64,000 nt of DNA. Origin: Roseicella frigidaeris. Lineage in GTDB: Bacteria; Pseudomonadota; Alphaproteobacteria; Acetobacterales; Acetobacteraceae. Positions 1 through 8,727 of the stretch are shown here, in pieces (positions within the stretch are counted from its first letter, which is position 1; every line of letters begins with the position of its first letter). The stretch is taken from assembly GCF_003258945.1 (NCBI RefSeq), contig NZ_QLIX01000012.1, positions 1-64,000 on the forward strand, given 5' to 3'. The notes below the pieces were generated by a model that ran no database searches, was not told the DNA's origin, and saw only the letters and a program-made list of their open reading frames with translations. Both the position numbers and the translations under genes were made by a program.

Positions 1-321
1 CGCGTTTCGATTAGGCAACGTATCCCCGTTTATCAACCATAGCGCAAGTCTCAATATGCGAGACTTATGGGATTTTCGAGTGCGTGGTTGGGCGTGGGTG
101 GGGGCCCTGGGCTGGTTGCGGGCGGTGCAGGGGCCCTGCGCCGCCGCCGCGTCCCGCAAAACGAGACACTGTGCCAGGCCGTGAGGCAGCGGCGGCGCCC
201 CTGCGGATGCCCCTGGGCATGGCCTGCCTGGGGCGAAGCCGGATGATGCGGGCCTCGGCAGCCGCGCGACAGAGGACCGGGCCGGCCCTGCCTGACCGGC
301 CCGGTCCGCCCGCAGCGCGGC
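1..321. other. Gene-free left edge
   Basis: No reading frame here has a start, a ribosome binding site and recognisable protein content. The first 80 bases are less GC-rich than the rest. They contain the inverted repeat AAGTCTC (46-52) and GAGACTT (60-66) around a 7-base loop, which could be the terminator of a gene lying to the left of the window. The rest is GC-rich spacer up to the stop of the ene-reductase gene. Confidence 0.5.
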
Positions 322-1413
322 CTATTCCGCCGCCTGCCGCGGCAGCGCCGGATAGTCGGTGTAGCCCTTGGCGTCGCCGCCATAGAGCGTCTTGGCATCC
401 AGCGCATTCAGCGGCGCGCCGCTGCGCAGCCGCGCCACCAGGTCGGGATTGGCGATGAAGGGCCGGCCGAAGGCGATCAGGTCGGCGCGTCCCTCGCGCA
501 GGGCGGCCTCCGCCAGCGCCAGGTCGTAGCCGTTGTTCGCCATGTAGGCGCCGCGGAAGGCCCGGCGCAGCGCCGCGTAATCGAAGGCGAGGCTGTCGCG
601 CGCGCCGCCGGTCGCGCCCTCCACCACATGCAGGTAGGCGAGGCCGAAGCGGTTCACCTGCTCCGCCACATGGGTGAAAAGCGCCTGCGGATCGCTGTCG
701 GCGATGTCGTTGGCCGGGGAGACGGGGGAGATGCGCAGGCCGGTGCGCTCGCCGCCCCAGACCTCCGTCACCGCCGCCGTCACCTCCAGCAGGAAGCGGG
801 TCCGGTTCTCGATGCTGCCGCCATAGCGGTCGGTCCGGCGATTGGTCTTGTCGCGCAGGAACTGGTCGATCAGGTAGCCATTGGCGCCGTGGATCTCGAC
901 GCCGTCGAAGCCGGCCTCACGCGCGTTCTGCGCCGCGCGGCGGTAATCGGCGACGATGCCGGGAATCTCGTCGGTCTCCAGCGCCCGCGGCTCTGGATGC
1001 GGCTGGAAGCCGCTCTCGGTGAAGGCCTGGCCCTCCGGCCGGATGGCGGAGGGCGCGACCGGCAGGGCGCCGCCCGGTTGCAGGCTCGGATGCGAGATCC
1101 GGCCGACATGCCAAAGCTGCAGCACGATGCGGCCGCCCGCGGCATGCACCGCCTCGGTCACCTGGCGCCAGCCCTGCACCTGCGCCGCGTCGTGGATGCC
1201 GGGCGTGAAGGCATAGCCCTGGCCCTGGGGCGAGATCTGCGTCGCCTCCGCGACGATCAGGCCGGCCGAGGCGCGCTGGGCGTAGTATTCGGCGTTCATC
1301 GGGCCCGGGATGCCCTTGCTGCCGGCGCGGCTGCGGGTGAGCGGCGCCATGACGACGCGGTTCGGCAGGGCGAGCGGCCCGAGCTGGAAAGGCTGGAAGA
1401 GGTCGGCGGTCAT
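322..1413 (-). CDS. Old Yellow Enzyme family alkene reductase (FMN)
   Basis: A 363-residue single-domain (beta/alpha)8 flavoprotein of the NemA/Old Yellow Enzyme family, which reduces activated C=C bonds of enones, nitro-olefins and similar electrophiles with NAD(P)H. Visible family features are the N-terminal LFQPFQLGPLALPNRVVMAPLTR-type FMN entry, HGANGYLIDQFL around residues 180-191 with the proton-donor Tyr, the NRRTDRYGGSIENR block, and the C-terminal FGRPFIANPDLV phosphate loop. The length is normal. It is transcribed away from the Baeyer-Villiger monooxygenase at 1707, with about 290 bp between the starts. This suggests a shared role in cyclic or branched enone/ketone breakdown. The substrate is not predictable. 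Confidence 0.92.
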   Translation of the reverse strand: MTADLFQPFQLGPLALPNRVVMAPLTRSRAGSKGIPGPMNAEYYAQRASAGLIVAEATQISPQGQGYAFTPGIHDAAQVQGWRQVTEAVHAAGGRIVLQLWHVGRISHPSLQPGGALPVAPSAIRPEGQAFTESGFQPHPEPRALETDEIPGIVADYRRAAQNAREAGFDGVEIHGANGYLIDQFLRDKTNRRTDRYGGSIENRTRFLLEVTAAVTEVWGGERTGLRISPVSPANDIADSDPQALFTHVAEQVNRFGLAYLHVVEGATGGARDSLAFDYAALRRAFRGAYMANNGYDLALAEAALREGRADLIAFGRPFIANPDLVARLRSGAPLNALDAKTLYGGDAKGYTDYPALPRQAAE

Positions 1414-1706
1414 CAGGCGATCATCCTGTGCTGCGCTGCCACACGGGCATTGCCTGCAAGCTGGGACGGCAGGCGCGGCTGGCCAATCCAGCCCGCCGCA
1501 TGGCCGCCATTCAGGCAGTGAATGATCCCCCGTCCCGGGACGGTCGCCTGTCCTTCGCCCACCCTCCGAAGGTCAGGCTTGCAATCCTCCGCTTGCCGGA
1601 TCGACACTCCGCGGGTCCAGGAAAGACGCTCCAGCGGCCAGAAATCGGCCCGGCGCCCCGGCATGATCCGGCGCGCCGTTCAACGGGATGCGAAGGGGAG
1701 GACATC

Positions 1707-3323
1707 ATGGGCGACGCCAAGGCGCAATTCGACGCCATCGTCATCGGTGCCGGCTTCTCCGGCATGCACATGCTGAAATCGCTCCGCGACCGGCTCGGCC
1801 TCAACACCCGCGTCTACGAGGCGGGCGAGACGGTGGGCGGCACCTGGTACTGGAACCGCTATCCCGGCGCGCGCTGCGATTCCGACAGCTACATCTACTG
1901 CTTCACCTGGGACCGGCAGCTTCTGCAGGACTGGGAATGGTCCGAGCGCTATCCGGAGCAGCCGGAGATCCTGCGCTACCTCGAACACGTGGCGCAGCGG
2001 CACGACCTGAAGCGCGACATCCGCTTCAACACCCGTGTCACCGCCGGCCACTTCGACGAGGCAACGGATCTCTGGACGGTGCAGACCGATGCCGGCGAGA
2101 CGGCGACGGCGCGTTGGCTGATCACCGCGGTCGGCACGCTCTCGGCGCGCAACATCCCCGAGATCAAGGGCCTCGAGCGCTTCCAGGGCAAGTGGTACCA
2201 CACCAGCAACTTCCCGAAGGGCGGCGTCGACTTCACCGGCAAGCGCGTGGCCGTGGTGGGCACCGGCGCCACGGCGGTGCAGGCGATCCCGATGATCGCG
2301 CAGCAGGCCAAGCAGCTCACCGTCTTCCAGCGGACCGCCAACTACTGCGTGCCGGCGCGCAACGGCAAGGTGGACCCGGAGGTGGTCCGGGCGCGGAAGG
2401 CGGAGTACGACGCCATCGTCCGGCGCATCCGGGAATCGCCCTTCGGGCAGGAGCACTACGCCATCCCGAAATCGGTGCTGGAGACGACGCCGGAGGAGCG
2501 GGAGCGCGAGTTCGACCGCATGTGGGACCAGGGCGGCTTCGCCTTCTGGATCGGCAATTACCAGGACATGCTGACCAACCCGGAAGCCAACGAGATCTGC
2601 GCCGACTATCTGCGCCGGCGCATCCGCCGCACGGTGAAGGACCCCGCCGTCGCCGAGCGCCTGATCCCGAAGGGCTATTACTACGGCACCAAGCGCCAGC
2701 CGCTGGACACCAACTACTACGAGACCTTCAACAAGGAGAACGTGCTGCTGGTGGATGCCAAGACCGATGGCGCCATCGAGGAGATCACCGAACGGGGCAT
2801 CCGGGCCGGCGGCCGCGAGTACGGCTTCGACATCATCGTCTTCGCCACCGGCTTCGACGCCATGACCGGCCCGTTGACGGCGCTGAACCTGCGCGGCCGC
2901 GGCGGCCAGCCGCTGCAGGAGGCCTGGGCGGACGGGCCGCACACCTATCTCGGCATCGCCGTCGCCGGCTTCCCCAACCTCTTCACCATCACCGGGCCGC
3001 AGAGCCCCTCGGTCCTGACCAACATGCCCGTCGCCATCGAGCAGCATGTCGAATGGATCAGCGACTGCATCGACACCCTGCGCCGCGAGGGCCGGACGCG
3101 GATCGAGGCGCTGCCCGAGGCGCAGGCGGCCTGGGGCCAGCATGTGAACGAGGTGATCAGCCAGACGCTCTTCCCGACCGCCAACTCCTGGTACATGGGC
3201 GCCAACATCCCCGGCAAGCCGCGTGCCTTCCTGCCCTATCTCGGCTCGGAAGGCGTCGGCGGCTACCGGCGCCATTGCGATACGGTGGCGGCCGAGGGCT
3301 ATTCCGGCTTCGCGCTGGGCTGA
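1707..3323 (+). CDS. Flavin-dependent Baeyer-Villiger monooxygenase (cyclohexanone monooxygenase-like)
   Basis: Encodes 538 residues of a class B flavoprotein monooxygenase, expected to use NADPH and O2 to turn a ketone into an ester or lactone. FAD-binding GAGFSG is at 14-19, and GGTWYWNRYPG follows at 44-54. The Baeyer-Villiger fingerprint FxGxxxHTxxW/FP is at 159-170 (FQGKWYHTSNFP, with Phe in place of the usual Trp). NADP-binding GTGATA is at 185-190. The frame stays open upstream to 1428. I take the ATG at 1707 because AGGGGAG precedes it by 6 bases and the FAD motif then lies at the usual distance from the N-terminus. The hydrolase gene follows 17 bases after its stop, so the two look co-transcribed. 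Confidence 0.93.
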   Translation: MGDAKAQFDAIVIGAGFSGMHMLKSLRDRLGLNTRVYEAGETVGGTWYWNRYPGARCDSDSYIYCFTWDRQLLQDWEWSERYPEQPEILRYLEHVAQRHDLKRDIRFNTRVTAGHFDEATDLWTVQTDAGETATARWLITAVGTLSARNIPEIKGLERFQGKWYHTSNFPKGGVDFTGKRVAVVGTGATAVQAIPMIAQQAKQLTVFQRTANYCVPARNGKVDPEVVRARKAEYDAIVRRIRESPFGQEHYAIPKSVLETTPEEREREFDRMWDQGGFAFWIGNYQDMLTNPEANEICADYLRRRIRRTVKDPAVAERLIPKGYYYGTKRQPLDTNYYETFNKENVLLVDAKTDGAIEEITERGIRAGGREYGFDIIVFATGFDAMTGPLTALNLRGRGGQPLQEAWADGPHTYLGIAVAGFPNLFTITGPQSPSVLTNMPVAIEQHVEWISDCIDTLRREGRTRIEALPEAQAAWGQHVNEVISQTLFPTANSWYMGANIPGKPRAFLPYLGSEGVGGYRRHCDTVAAEGYSGFALG

Positions 3324-3340
3324 CCGGGGAGGGCATGCGC

Positions 3341-4399
3341 ATGTCGGAGAGCGGCTACTACTCGCAGGCGCTGCACGGCCCCTACGAGACGGAGGAGATC
3401 GGCGACCTCGTGCTCGAGGAAGGCGGCACGCTGCGCGGCTGCCGCCTGGCCTACGCCACCTATGGCCGGCTCAATGCCGCGCGCGACAACGCCATCCTGG
3501 TGCCGACCTGGTATTCCGGCACCCACAAGATCATCGAGCAGGTGCTGATCGGGCCGGGCCGGGCGCTCGACCCGGAGCGCTACTTCATCCTCGTCGTCAA
3601 CCAGATCGGCAGCGGCCTTTCCACCTCGCCGTCGAACACGCCGGCCCCGGCCGGCGGCGCCTATTTCCCCAAGGTCCGCATCGGCGACGACGTCGTGGCG
3701 CAGCACCGGCTGGTGACCGGCAAATTCGGCCTGGAGCGCCTGGCGCTGGTGGTCGGCGGCTCGATGGGGGCGCAGCAGACCTATGAATGGGCGGTGCGCT
3801 ATCCGGAGATGGTGCAGCGCGCCGCTCCCATCGCCGGCACCGCGCGCAACACCCCGCACGACTTCCTCTTCACCGAGACGCTGGTCGAGGCCATCACCTC
3901 CGACCCCGGCTTCGCTAAGGGCTTCTACGCATCGCCGGAAGATGTACGGGAGGGGCTGCTGCGGCACGCCCGGATCTGGGCGGTGATGGGCTGGAGCACC
4001 GAGTTCTACCAGCGGGAGCGGCACAGGACGCTCGGCTTCTCCTCGCTCGACGACTTCATCCTCAACTTCATGTTCGCTTATTTTCGGGTGATGGACCCCA
4101 ACAACCTGCTCTGCATGGCGTGGAAATGGCAGCGCGGCGATGTCGGCCGGCTCGCGGGCGGCGACCTGCGGGCGGCGCTCGGGCGCATCCGGGCCCGCAC
4201 CTGCGTCATGCCGATGACGAGCGACATGTTCTTCCCGCCCAGCGACTGCCAGGCGGAATGGCGCCTGATCCCGGATGCCGCGTTCCATCCGATCGAGACG
4301 GTCGATGGGCATCTCGCGCTGTTCGGCGCCGACCAGGCCGCGATCGCGCAGATCGACCGCCACCTGAAGGCGCTGCTCGCCGCGCCGCCGGGGGGCTGA
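3341..4399 (+). CDS. Alpha/beta hydrolase of the homoserine acetyltransferase (MetX) fold
   Basis: A 352-residue alpha/beta-hydrolase with a complete triad: Ser141 in GGSMGA, Asp in PMTSDMFFPP, and His in VDGHLALFG near the C-terminus. The fold and these motifs match the MetX/homoserine O-acyltransferase family, but many members are esterases. Its position directly behind a Baeyer-Villiger monooxygenase suggests it hydrolyses the ester or lactone product, not that it makes methionine. An alternative ATG at 3335 sits too close to GGGGAGGG (3326-3333), so I use 3341. It ends 20 bp from the convergent alanine dehydrogenase gene. Confidence 0.85.
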   Translation: MSESGYYSQALHGPYETEEIGDLVLEEGGTLRGCRLAYATYGRLNAARDNAILVPTWYSGTHKIIEQVLIGPGRALDPERYFILVVNQIGSGLSTSPSNTPAPAGGAYFPKVRIGDDVVAQHRLVTGKFGLERLALVVGGSMGAQQTYEWAVRYPEMVQRAAPIAGTARNTPHDFLFTETLVEAITSDPGFAKGFYASPEDVREGLLRHARIWAVMGWSTEFYQRERHRTLGFSSLDDFILNFMFAYFRVMDPNNLLCMAWKWQRGDVGRLAGGDLRAALGRIRARTCVMPMTSDMFFPPSDCQAEWRLIPDAAFHPIETVDGHLALFGADQAAIAQIDRHLKALLAAPPGG

Positions 4400-4418
4400 C
4401 AGGCGCCGGCCCGGCCGC

Positions 4419-5555
4419 TCAGGCCGGCGCCACGCCAGGAAGGGCCAGGGCCTGCTCCAGCGGCAGCGCCTCCTGCCCCAGCGCCTGCGCCACGGCCGGA
4501 TGCACGATTCGCCCCGCCTGCACGTTCAGCCCCTGCGCCAGGCCCGGATTGTCAAGCAAGGCCCGCGGGAAGCCGCGATTCGCCAGTTGCAGGGTGAAGG
4601 GCAGCGTCGCGTTGTTCAGCGCCAGGGCGCTGGTGCGGGCGACGGCGCCCGGCATGTTGGTGACGCAGTAATGCACCACGCCATCCACCAGATAGGTCGG
4701 GTCGGCATGGGTGGTGGGCCGGGAGGTCTCGAAGCAGCCGCCCTGGTCGATTGCCACATCCACCAGCACGCTGCCCGGCCGCATCCGCCCCACCATGGCC
4801 CGGCTCACCAGCCTCGGCGCGGCGGCGCCGGGGACGAGGACGGCGCCGATCACCAGATCCGCCTCGGTCACCGCCTGCCCCACCGAGTCCGTGGTGGCGA
4901 AAAGCGTGGCGACCGTGCCGCCGAATTCGCGGTCGAGCGCATCCAGCACCCGCGGGTTGCGATCGAGCACCGTCACCCGCGCCCGCATCCCGGCGGCGAT
5001 CCGGGCGGCGTTGGAGCCGACCACGCCGCCGCCCAGCACCGTCACCTGCGCCGGCGGCACGCCGGGCACGCCGGAGAGCAGGATGCCGGCCCCGCCAGCC
5101 TCCTTCTCGAGACAGCGGGCGCCGACCTGCACCGCCATGCGGCCGGCCACCTCGCTCATCGGCGCCAGCAGCGGCAGCCCGCCCTGGCCGTCCGTCACCG
5201 TCTCATAGGCGATGGCGGTGCAGCCGCTCCGCATCAGCCCCTCCGCCTGCGCCGCATCGGGGGCGAGGTGCAGATAGGTGAAGAGGATCTGGCCGGGCCG
5301 GAGCAGCCGCCATTCCTCGGGCTGCGGCTCCTTCACCTTCACCACCAGCGCGGCGCGGGCGAAGATCGCCGCGGCATCGGGCGCGATGGCCGCGCCGGCG
5401 GCGAGATAGGCTTCGTCGGGAAAGCCGATGCCGGTGCCGGCGCCGGTCTCGACCAGCACCGGATGTCCCTGCGCCACCAATTCGCGCACCGAGGCCGGGG
5501 TCAGTCCGACCCGGTATTCATGGACCTTCACTTCCTTCGGGACGCCGACCTGCAT
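4419..5555 (-). CDS. ald: Alanine dehydrogenase
   Basis: NAD-dependent L-alanine dehydrogenase, 378 residues and full length. It interconverts alanine with pyruvate plus ammonia. Active-site residues fall at the canonical positions: Arg15 in HEYRVGL, Lys75 in VVKVKEP and His96 in TYLHLA. The Rossmann glycine motif [12 protein letters not shown] follows in mid-protein, and the C-terminal half has [16 protein letters not shown]-like sequence typical of the family. The start at [10 protein letters not shown] is preceded by GAGGGAGAG. A 13-codon upstream extension exists but has no binding site. It appears monocistronic. The adjoining 190 bp up to 5746 hold no gene. Confidence 0.95.
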   Translation of the reverse strand: MQVGVPKEVKVHEYRVGLTPASVRELVAQGHPVLVETGAGTGIGFPDEAYLAAGAAIAPDAAAIFARAALVVKVKEPQPEEWRLLRPGQILFTYLHLAPDAAQAEGLMRSGCTAIAYETVTDGQGGLPLLAPMSEVAGRMAVQVGARCLEKEAGGAGILLSGVPGVPPAQVTVLGGGVVGSNAARIAAGMRARVTVLDRNPRVLDALDREFGGTVATLFATTDSVGQAVTEADLVIGAVLVPGAAAPRLVSRAMVGRMRPGSVLVDVAIDQGGCFETSRPTTHADPTYLVDGVVHYCVTNMPGAVARTSALALNNATLPFTLQLANRGFPRALLDNPGLAQGLNVQAGRIVHPAVAQALGQEALPLEQALALPGVAPA

Positions 5556-5746
5556 CGCCTCTCCCTCGCGGCCCGCCGGGCCGCAACCGCCCATGAGGGA
5601 AGCGCAGGAGGCAGGGCCGGTTTCGTCGCCGGGCGCCGGTGCCGCCGCTTTTCCCGCCGCGCAATGGCGGGACAGCCCTGGGCCACAGCGGCAGCGGCGT
5701 CGATGCGGGGAGCGGAGACCGGCCTCGCCCCCCTCTCCGCCTCACA

Positions 5747-6196
5747 TCACCCGGCCACCCGCCACTGGACCAGCGTATAGGGCGGGTCGGCCTCGTCATG
5801 CGGTTCGAACACGGCCTCGACCGGCGTGCCGATCTCCACCTTGGCATCGGGCGGCACGAGCAGGTTGCCGACCATGCGCACGCCATCCGCCTCCGGCAGC
5901 TCGACCAGCACGATGGTATAGGGGCCGAAGCCGTTCAGCGCCGGATGCACCGGGTGATGCGGCCGCTGCCAGGACCAGATGCGGCCGCGCGGCGCCACCT
6001 CCTCCCAGCCGAGGTCGAAGGAATGGCAGCGATGGCAGACCCATTCCGGGCCCCATTGGTGCTTGCCGCAGCCCTGGCATTTCTGGATCACCAGCTTACC
6101 GGCGCGCGTGCCCTCCCAGTATGGCTTCGCGATCGGCTCCTGCGCCGGGGCCGGCAGCCCGTCCGGCAGGGCACGCTTCCGGATCGCCGCGCTCAC
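5747..6196 (-). CDS. Zn-ribbon/OB-fold protein (DUF35 family), partner of the thiolase-fold protein
   Basis: A 149-residue DUF35-type protein with an N-terminal helix, a rubredoxin-like zinc ribbon (Cys40, Cys43, Cys54, Cys57 as CQGC and CHRC) and a C-terminal OB-fold. Such proteins bind acyl-CoA and work in complexes with thiolase-like or hydratase partners. Its ATG overlaps the stop of the upstream thiolase-fold gene by four bases (6193-6196), so the two are translationally coupled and probably form a complex. The acyl-CoA dehydrogenase lies just upstream of both. Confidence 0.88.
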   Translation of the reverse strand: MSAAIRKRALPDGLPAPAQEPIAKPYWEGTRAGKLVIQKCQGCGKHQWGPEWVCHRCHSFDLGWEEVAPRGRIWSWQRPHHPVHPALNGFGPYTIVLVELPEADGVRMVGNLLVPPDAKVEIGTPVEAVFEPHDEADPPYTLVQWRVAG

Positions 6197-7383
6197 AGGC
6201 TGGCCTCCGTCCCGACGACCAGGCTGCTGACCGGCGTGACCATCGGCCCGCCGAGCACGGCGACCACATTGGCGCCGGGCACCTGGTTGATCGCGGTGCC
6301 GCGCAGCTGCCGCACCGCCTCGTTCACCATCTCAAGCCCGTGCATGTAGCACTCGGCGAGGTTGCCGCCCGAGGTGTTCATCGGCATCTTTCCCTTGCCG
6401 CCAGGCGCCAGCAGCCGGTCCAGCACCAGCTCCTCATTCGCCGTCCGCGGATCGACGAAGCCGTGCTCGATCAGGCTCAGCAGCACGCCGCCGGTGAAGT
6501 TCTCATAGGCCTGCACCACGTCGCACTCCTTCGGGCCGAGCTTCGCCATCTCCCACAGGTTGCGCGCCACCGTCTTGAAATGCGCCGAGGCATAATCGGG
6601 CGCGTTGTGCACCGGCGCGGCGCTGCGGTGATGCCCGCCCTGGGCGGCGCCGAGCAGGTAGACCGGCGTCTGCGGCAGGTCCTTCGCCCGCTCGGCTGGC
6701 ACCACTAGCACCGCCGCCGCGCCGTCATTCTCCTGGCAGCAATCGAAGAGGCGGTGGAAAGGCTCGATGATCCAGCGCGAGGCGTCGTATTTCTCCTCGC
6801 TCAGCGGCCGGCCGCGCATCACCGCATTCGGGTTGGCCTGGGCGTGGTGGTAGGAGGCCATGGCGATGGCCCGCAGCGCCTCGTGCCGGATGCCGTGCTC
6901 GGTCATGAAGCGGGTGATCTTCATGGCGAAGCGCTGCGCCGGCGACATCAGCCCGTAGGGGGCGAGGAAGGCGTCGTCGCCGCCTGCCGCCGCCGCCTGG
7001 GCGCCACGGCCGTAGCGGGCGAACTGCCCCTGGGCGAGGGAGCGGAAGGCGATGACGCAATTCGCCATGCCCGACTGCACCGCCGCCCCGGCATTGCCGA
7101 CCGCCGCGGCCACGCCGCCGCCGCCGCCGCCCCAATGCATGTTGGAGAAGCGCAGCTCGTCCACCCCGAGCGCCGCCGCCAGACGCGGCCCGTCCGAGCG
7201 GTCGTTGCCGTAGGAGGCGAAGCCGTCCACCTCGCGCGGATGGATGCCGGCATCCTTGCAGGCGGCGAGGATCGCCTGCAGCGCCAGCTTGAACTCGGCA
7301 TCCGGCGACTGGCCGTGCTTGTAGTAGGTGGTCTCGCCGATCCCGGCGATCGCCACCTTGCCGCGCAACGTGCGCTCGCTCAT
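6193..7383 (-). CDS. Thiolase-fold protein of the lipid-transfer-protein (Ltp/SCP-x) type, lacking the thiolase Cys
   Basis: Encodes 396 residues with the thiolase superfamily fold (N-terminal VAIAGIGETTY, LQAILAACKDAGI, C-terminal GGN plus GANVVAVLGGP). The place where thiolases carry the nucleophilic Cys reads HWGGGGGG (83-90), and the usual C-terminal GHP motif is replaced by GGNLAECYMHG (339-349). Tyr293 (QAYENF) and Tyr346 remain. From memory, Ltp2-type retro-aldolases of steroid side-chain degradation lack the Cys and rely on tyrosines at about these positions, and they need a DUF35 partner such as the gene overlapping here. I therefore infer an aldolase or other C-C lyase acting on an acyl-CoA and do not call it a true acetyl-CoA acetyltransferase. 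Confidence 0.82.
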   Translation of the reverse strand: MSERTLRGKVAIAGIGETTYYKHGQSPDAEFKLALQAILAACKDAGIHPREVDGFASYGNDRSDGPRLAAALGVDELRFSNMHWGGGGGGVAAAVGNAGAAVQSGMANCVIAFRSLAQGQFARYGRGAQAAAAGGDDAFLAPYGLMSPAQRFAMKITRFMTEHGIRHEALRAIAMASYHHAQANPNAVMRGRPLSEEKYDASRWIIEPFHRLFDCCQENDGAAAVLVVPAERAKDLPQTPVYLLGAAQGGHHRSAAPVHNAPDYASAHFKTVARNLWEMAKLGPKECDVVQAYENFTGGVLLSLIEHGFVDPRTANEELVLDRLLAPGGKGKMPMNTSGGNLAECYMHGLEMVNEAVRQLRGTAINQVPGANVVAVLGGPMVTPVSSLVVGTEASL

Positions 7384-7407
7384 GCGCTTCGCATCCTCCC
7401 CATCCGG

Positions 7408-8562
7408 TCAGGCCGAGGCGAAGAGCCGCCGGCCGATGATCTCCTTCATCACCTCGGCCGCGCCGCCGGCGATGCGGCTGACGCGCGCATCCGCCCAGGC
7501 GCGGCCGATCGGGCTCTCCGCCATGTAGCCGGCGCCGCCGAAGAGCTGCAGGCAGCGGTCCAGCACCTCGCATTGCAGGTCGGTGCAGAAGAGCTTGGCC
7601 ATGCCCGCCTCCACCGGATCGAGCGTGCCCTCGAGCTGGCGGGCGATCAGCCCATCGGTCATCGCCCGCGCCGCCGCGGTCTTGGCGGCGAGCTCGGCGA
7701 GGACGAAGCGGGTGTTCTGGAAATCGGCGATGGTGCGGCCGAAGGCCTTTCGCTCCCGCGTATGGGCGACGGTCCAGCCGATCGCCGCCTCCGCCACCGC
7801 GGTGCCGCGCACCGCCTGCACCAGCCGCTCGCGCGCCAGGTTGGTCATCAGCATGGCGAAGCCCTGGCCCTCCTCGCCGAGGCGGTTGCCGAGCGGCACC
7901 CGCACCTCGTCGAAGAAGAGCTCGGAAGTATCGGCGGCATGCATGCCGATCTTGGCCAGGTTGCGGCCGCGCCGGAAGCCCGGCATGCCGGCCTCGACCA
8001 CGATCAGGCTCATGCCATGCGCGCCCGCCGCGGGGTCGGTCTTGGTCGCGGTGATGATCAGGTCGGCATTCTGGCCGTTCGAGATGTAGGCCTTCTGGCC
8101 GCGGATGACGTAGTGCTCGCCGTCGCGCTCGGCGCGGGTGCGGATCGCCTTCACGTCGCTGCCGGCATCCGGCTCGGTCATGGCGATGGCGCCGATCAGG
8201 CTGCCGTCGCACATGCCGGGCAGCCAGCGGCGCTTCTGCGCCTCGGTGCCGAAGCGGGCGATGTAGGTCGCCACCATGTCGGAATGCACGATGAAGCCGG
8301 GGCCGGAGAGGTTGGCGCGCGCCAGCTCCTCCGTCACCACCGCGCAATGGCCGAAATCGCCCCCTGGCCCGCCCCAGTCGGCCGGGATGTCGCAGCAGAG
8401 CAGGCCGGCCTCGCCGGCCTTGCGCCAAGCCTCCCGCGGCACGATGCCGGCGGCTTCCCAGGCGTCGTTCTGCGGCACCAGCTCCGCCTCGACGAAGCGG
8501 CGCACGGCGGTCCGGAAGATCGCATGGCCTTCGCCAAACACCACCCGCGGGCGGTCCAGCAT
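7408..8562 (-). CDS. Acyl-CoA dehydrogenase family protein
   Basis: FAD-dependent acyl-CoA dehydrogenase, 384 residues, introducing an alpha,beta double bond into an acyl-CoA and passing electrons to ETF. Family blocks visible are IAMTEPDAGSD, GQKAYISNGQNAD, ERKAFGRTIADFQ and QLFGGAGYMAESPIGRAWADAR. The C-terminal site where many family members carry the catalytic Glu (YEGT) reads AGGA. A Glu is present in NLARERLV, aligning by eye with the isovaleryl-CoA dehydrogenase type of base. The start MLDRPRV has GGAAGG upstream. It is first in a three-gene operon with the thiolase-fold and DUF35 genes and faces the MarR gene. Confidence 0.93.
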   Translation of the reverse strand: MLDRPRVVFGEGHAIFRTAVRRFVEAELVPQNDAWEAAGIVPREAWRKAGEAGLLCCDIPADWGGPGGDFGHCAVVTEELARANLSGPGFIVHSDMVATYIARFGTEAQKRRWLPGMCDGSLIGAIAMTEPDAGSDVKAIRTRAERDGEHYVIRGQKAYISNGQNADLIITATKTDPAAGAHGMSLIVVEAGMPGFRRGRNLAKIGMHAADTSELFFDEVRVPLGNRLGEEGQGFAMLMTNLARERLVQAVRGTAVAEAAIGWTVAHTRERKAFGRTIADFQNTRFVLAELAAKTAAARAMTDGLIARQLEGTLDPVEAGMAKLFCTDLQCEVLDRCLQLFGGAGYMAESPIGRAWADARVSRIAGGAAEVMKEIIGRRLFASA

Positions 8563-8583
8563 CGCCCTTCCTCCCCGAATATT

Positions 8584-8628
8584 GCTTGTCGGGCGCATCG
8601 TAAGCAGGCGTACGATCCGATGGCAAGC
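8584..8628. promoter_or_regulatory. Candidate MarR operator between divergent genes
   Basis: The 165-bp gap between the acyl-CoA dehydrogenase and marR starts holds a nested palindrome. ATCGTA (8597-8602) and TACGAT (8611-8616) flank 8 bases. Outside them lie GCTTG (8584-8588) and CAAGC (8624-8628) with almost the same centre. The placement and symmetry suit a dimeric MarR protein controlling both directions. This is inference from symmetry only. Confidence 0.5.
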
Positions 8629-8727
8629 GCCCGGTGCCATGACCGCCCTGGCATCCCTGCACGCTGGCCATGCTCGTGGAAGCGGGCCATCCTTGCCCCT
8701 TTGCCCCTCCAAAGAGTGTCACGACAG

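Noticed and set aside
51-458. Overlapping open frames of 118 and 124 codons on both strands
   Set aside because: Both are Arg/Pro-rich shadow frames of the kind that GC-rich DNA produces. They have no ribosome site and no family content.
1688-3340. Long N-terminal extension of the MetX-fold hydrolase
   Set aside because: The frame is open through the whole monooxygenase gene only because GC-rich DNA lacks stops in that frame; the real start has its own ribosome site at 3341.
3341-4399. Methionine biosynthesis homoserine acetyltransferase (metX)
   Set aside because: No metW or methionine genes are adjacent, and the neighbour is a Baeyer-Villiger monooxygenase. The fold is right but that role is not supported.
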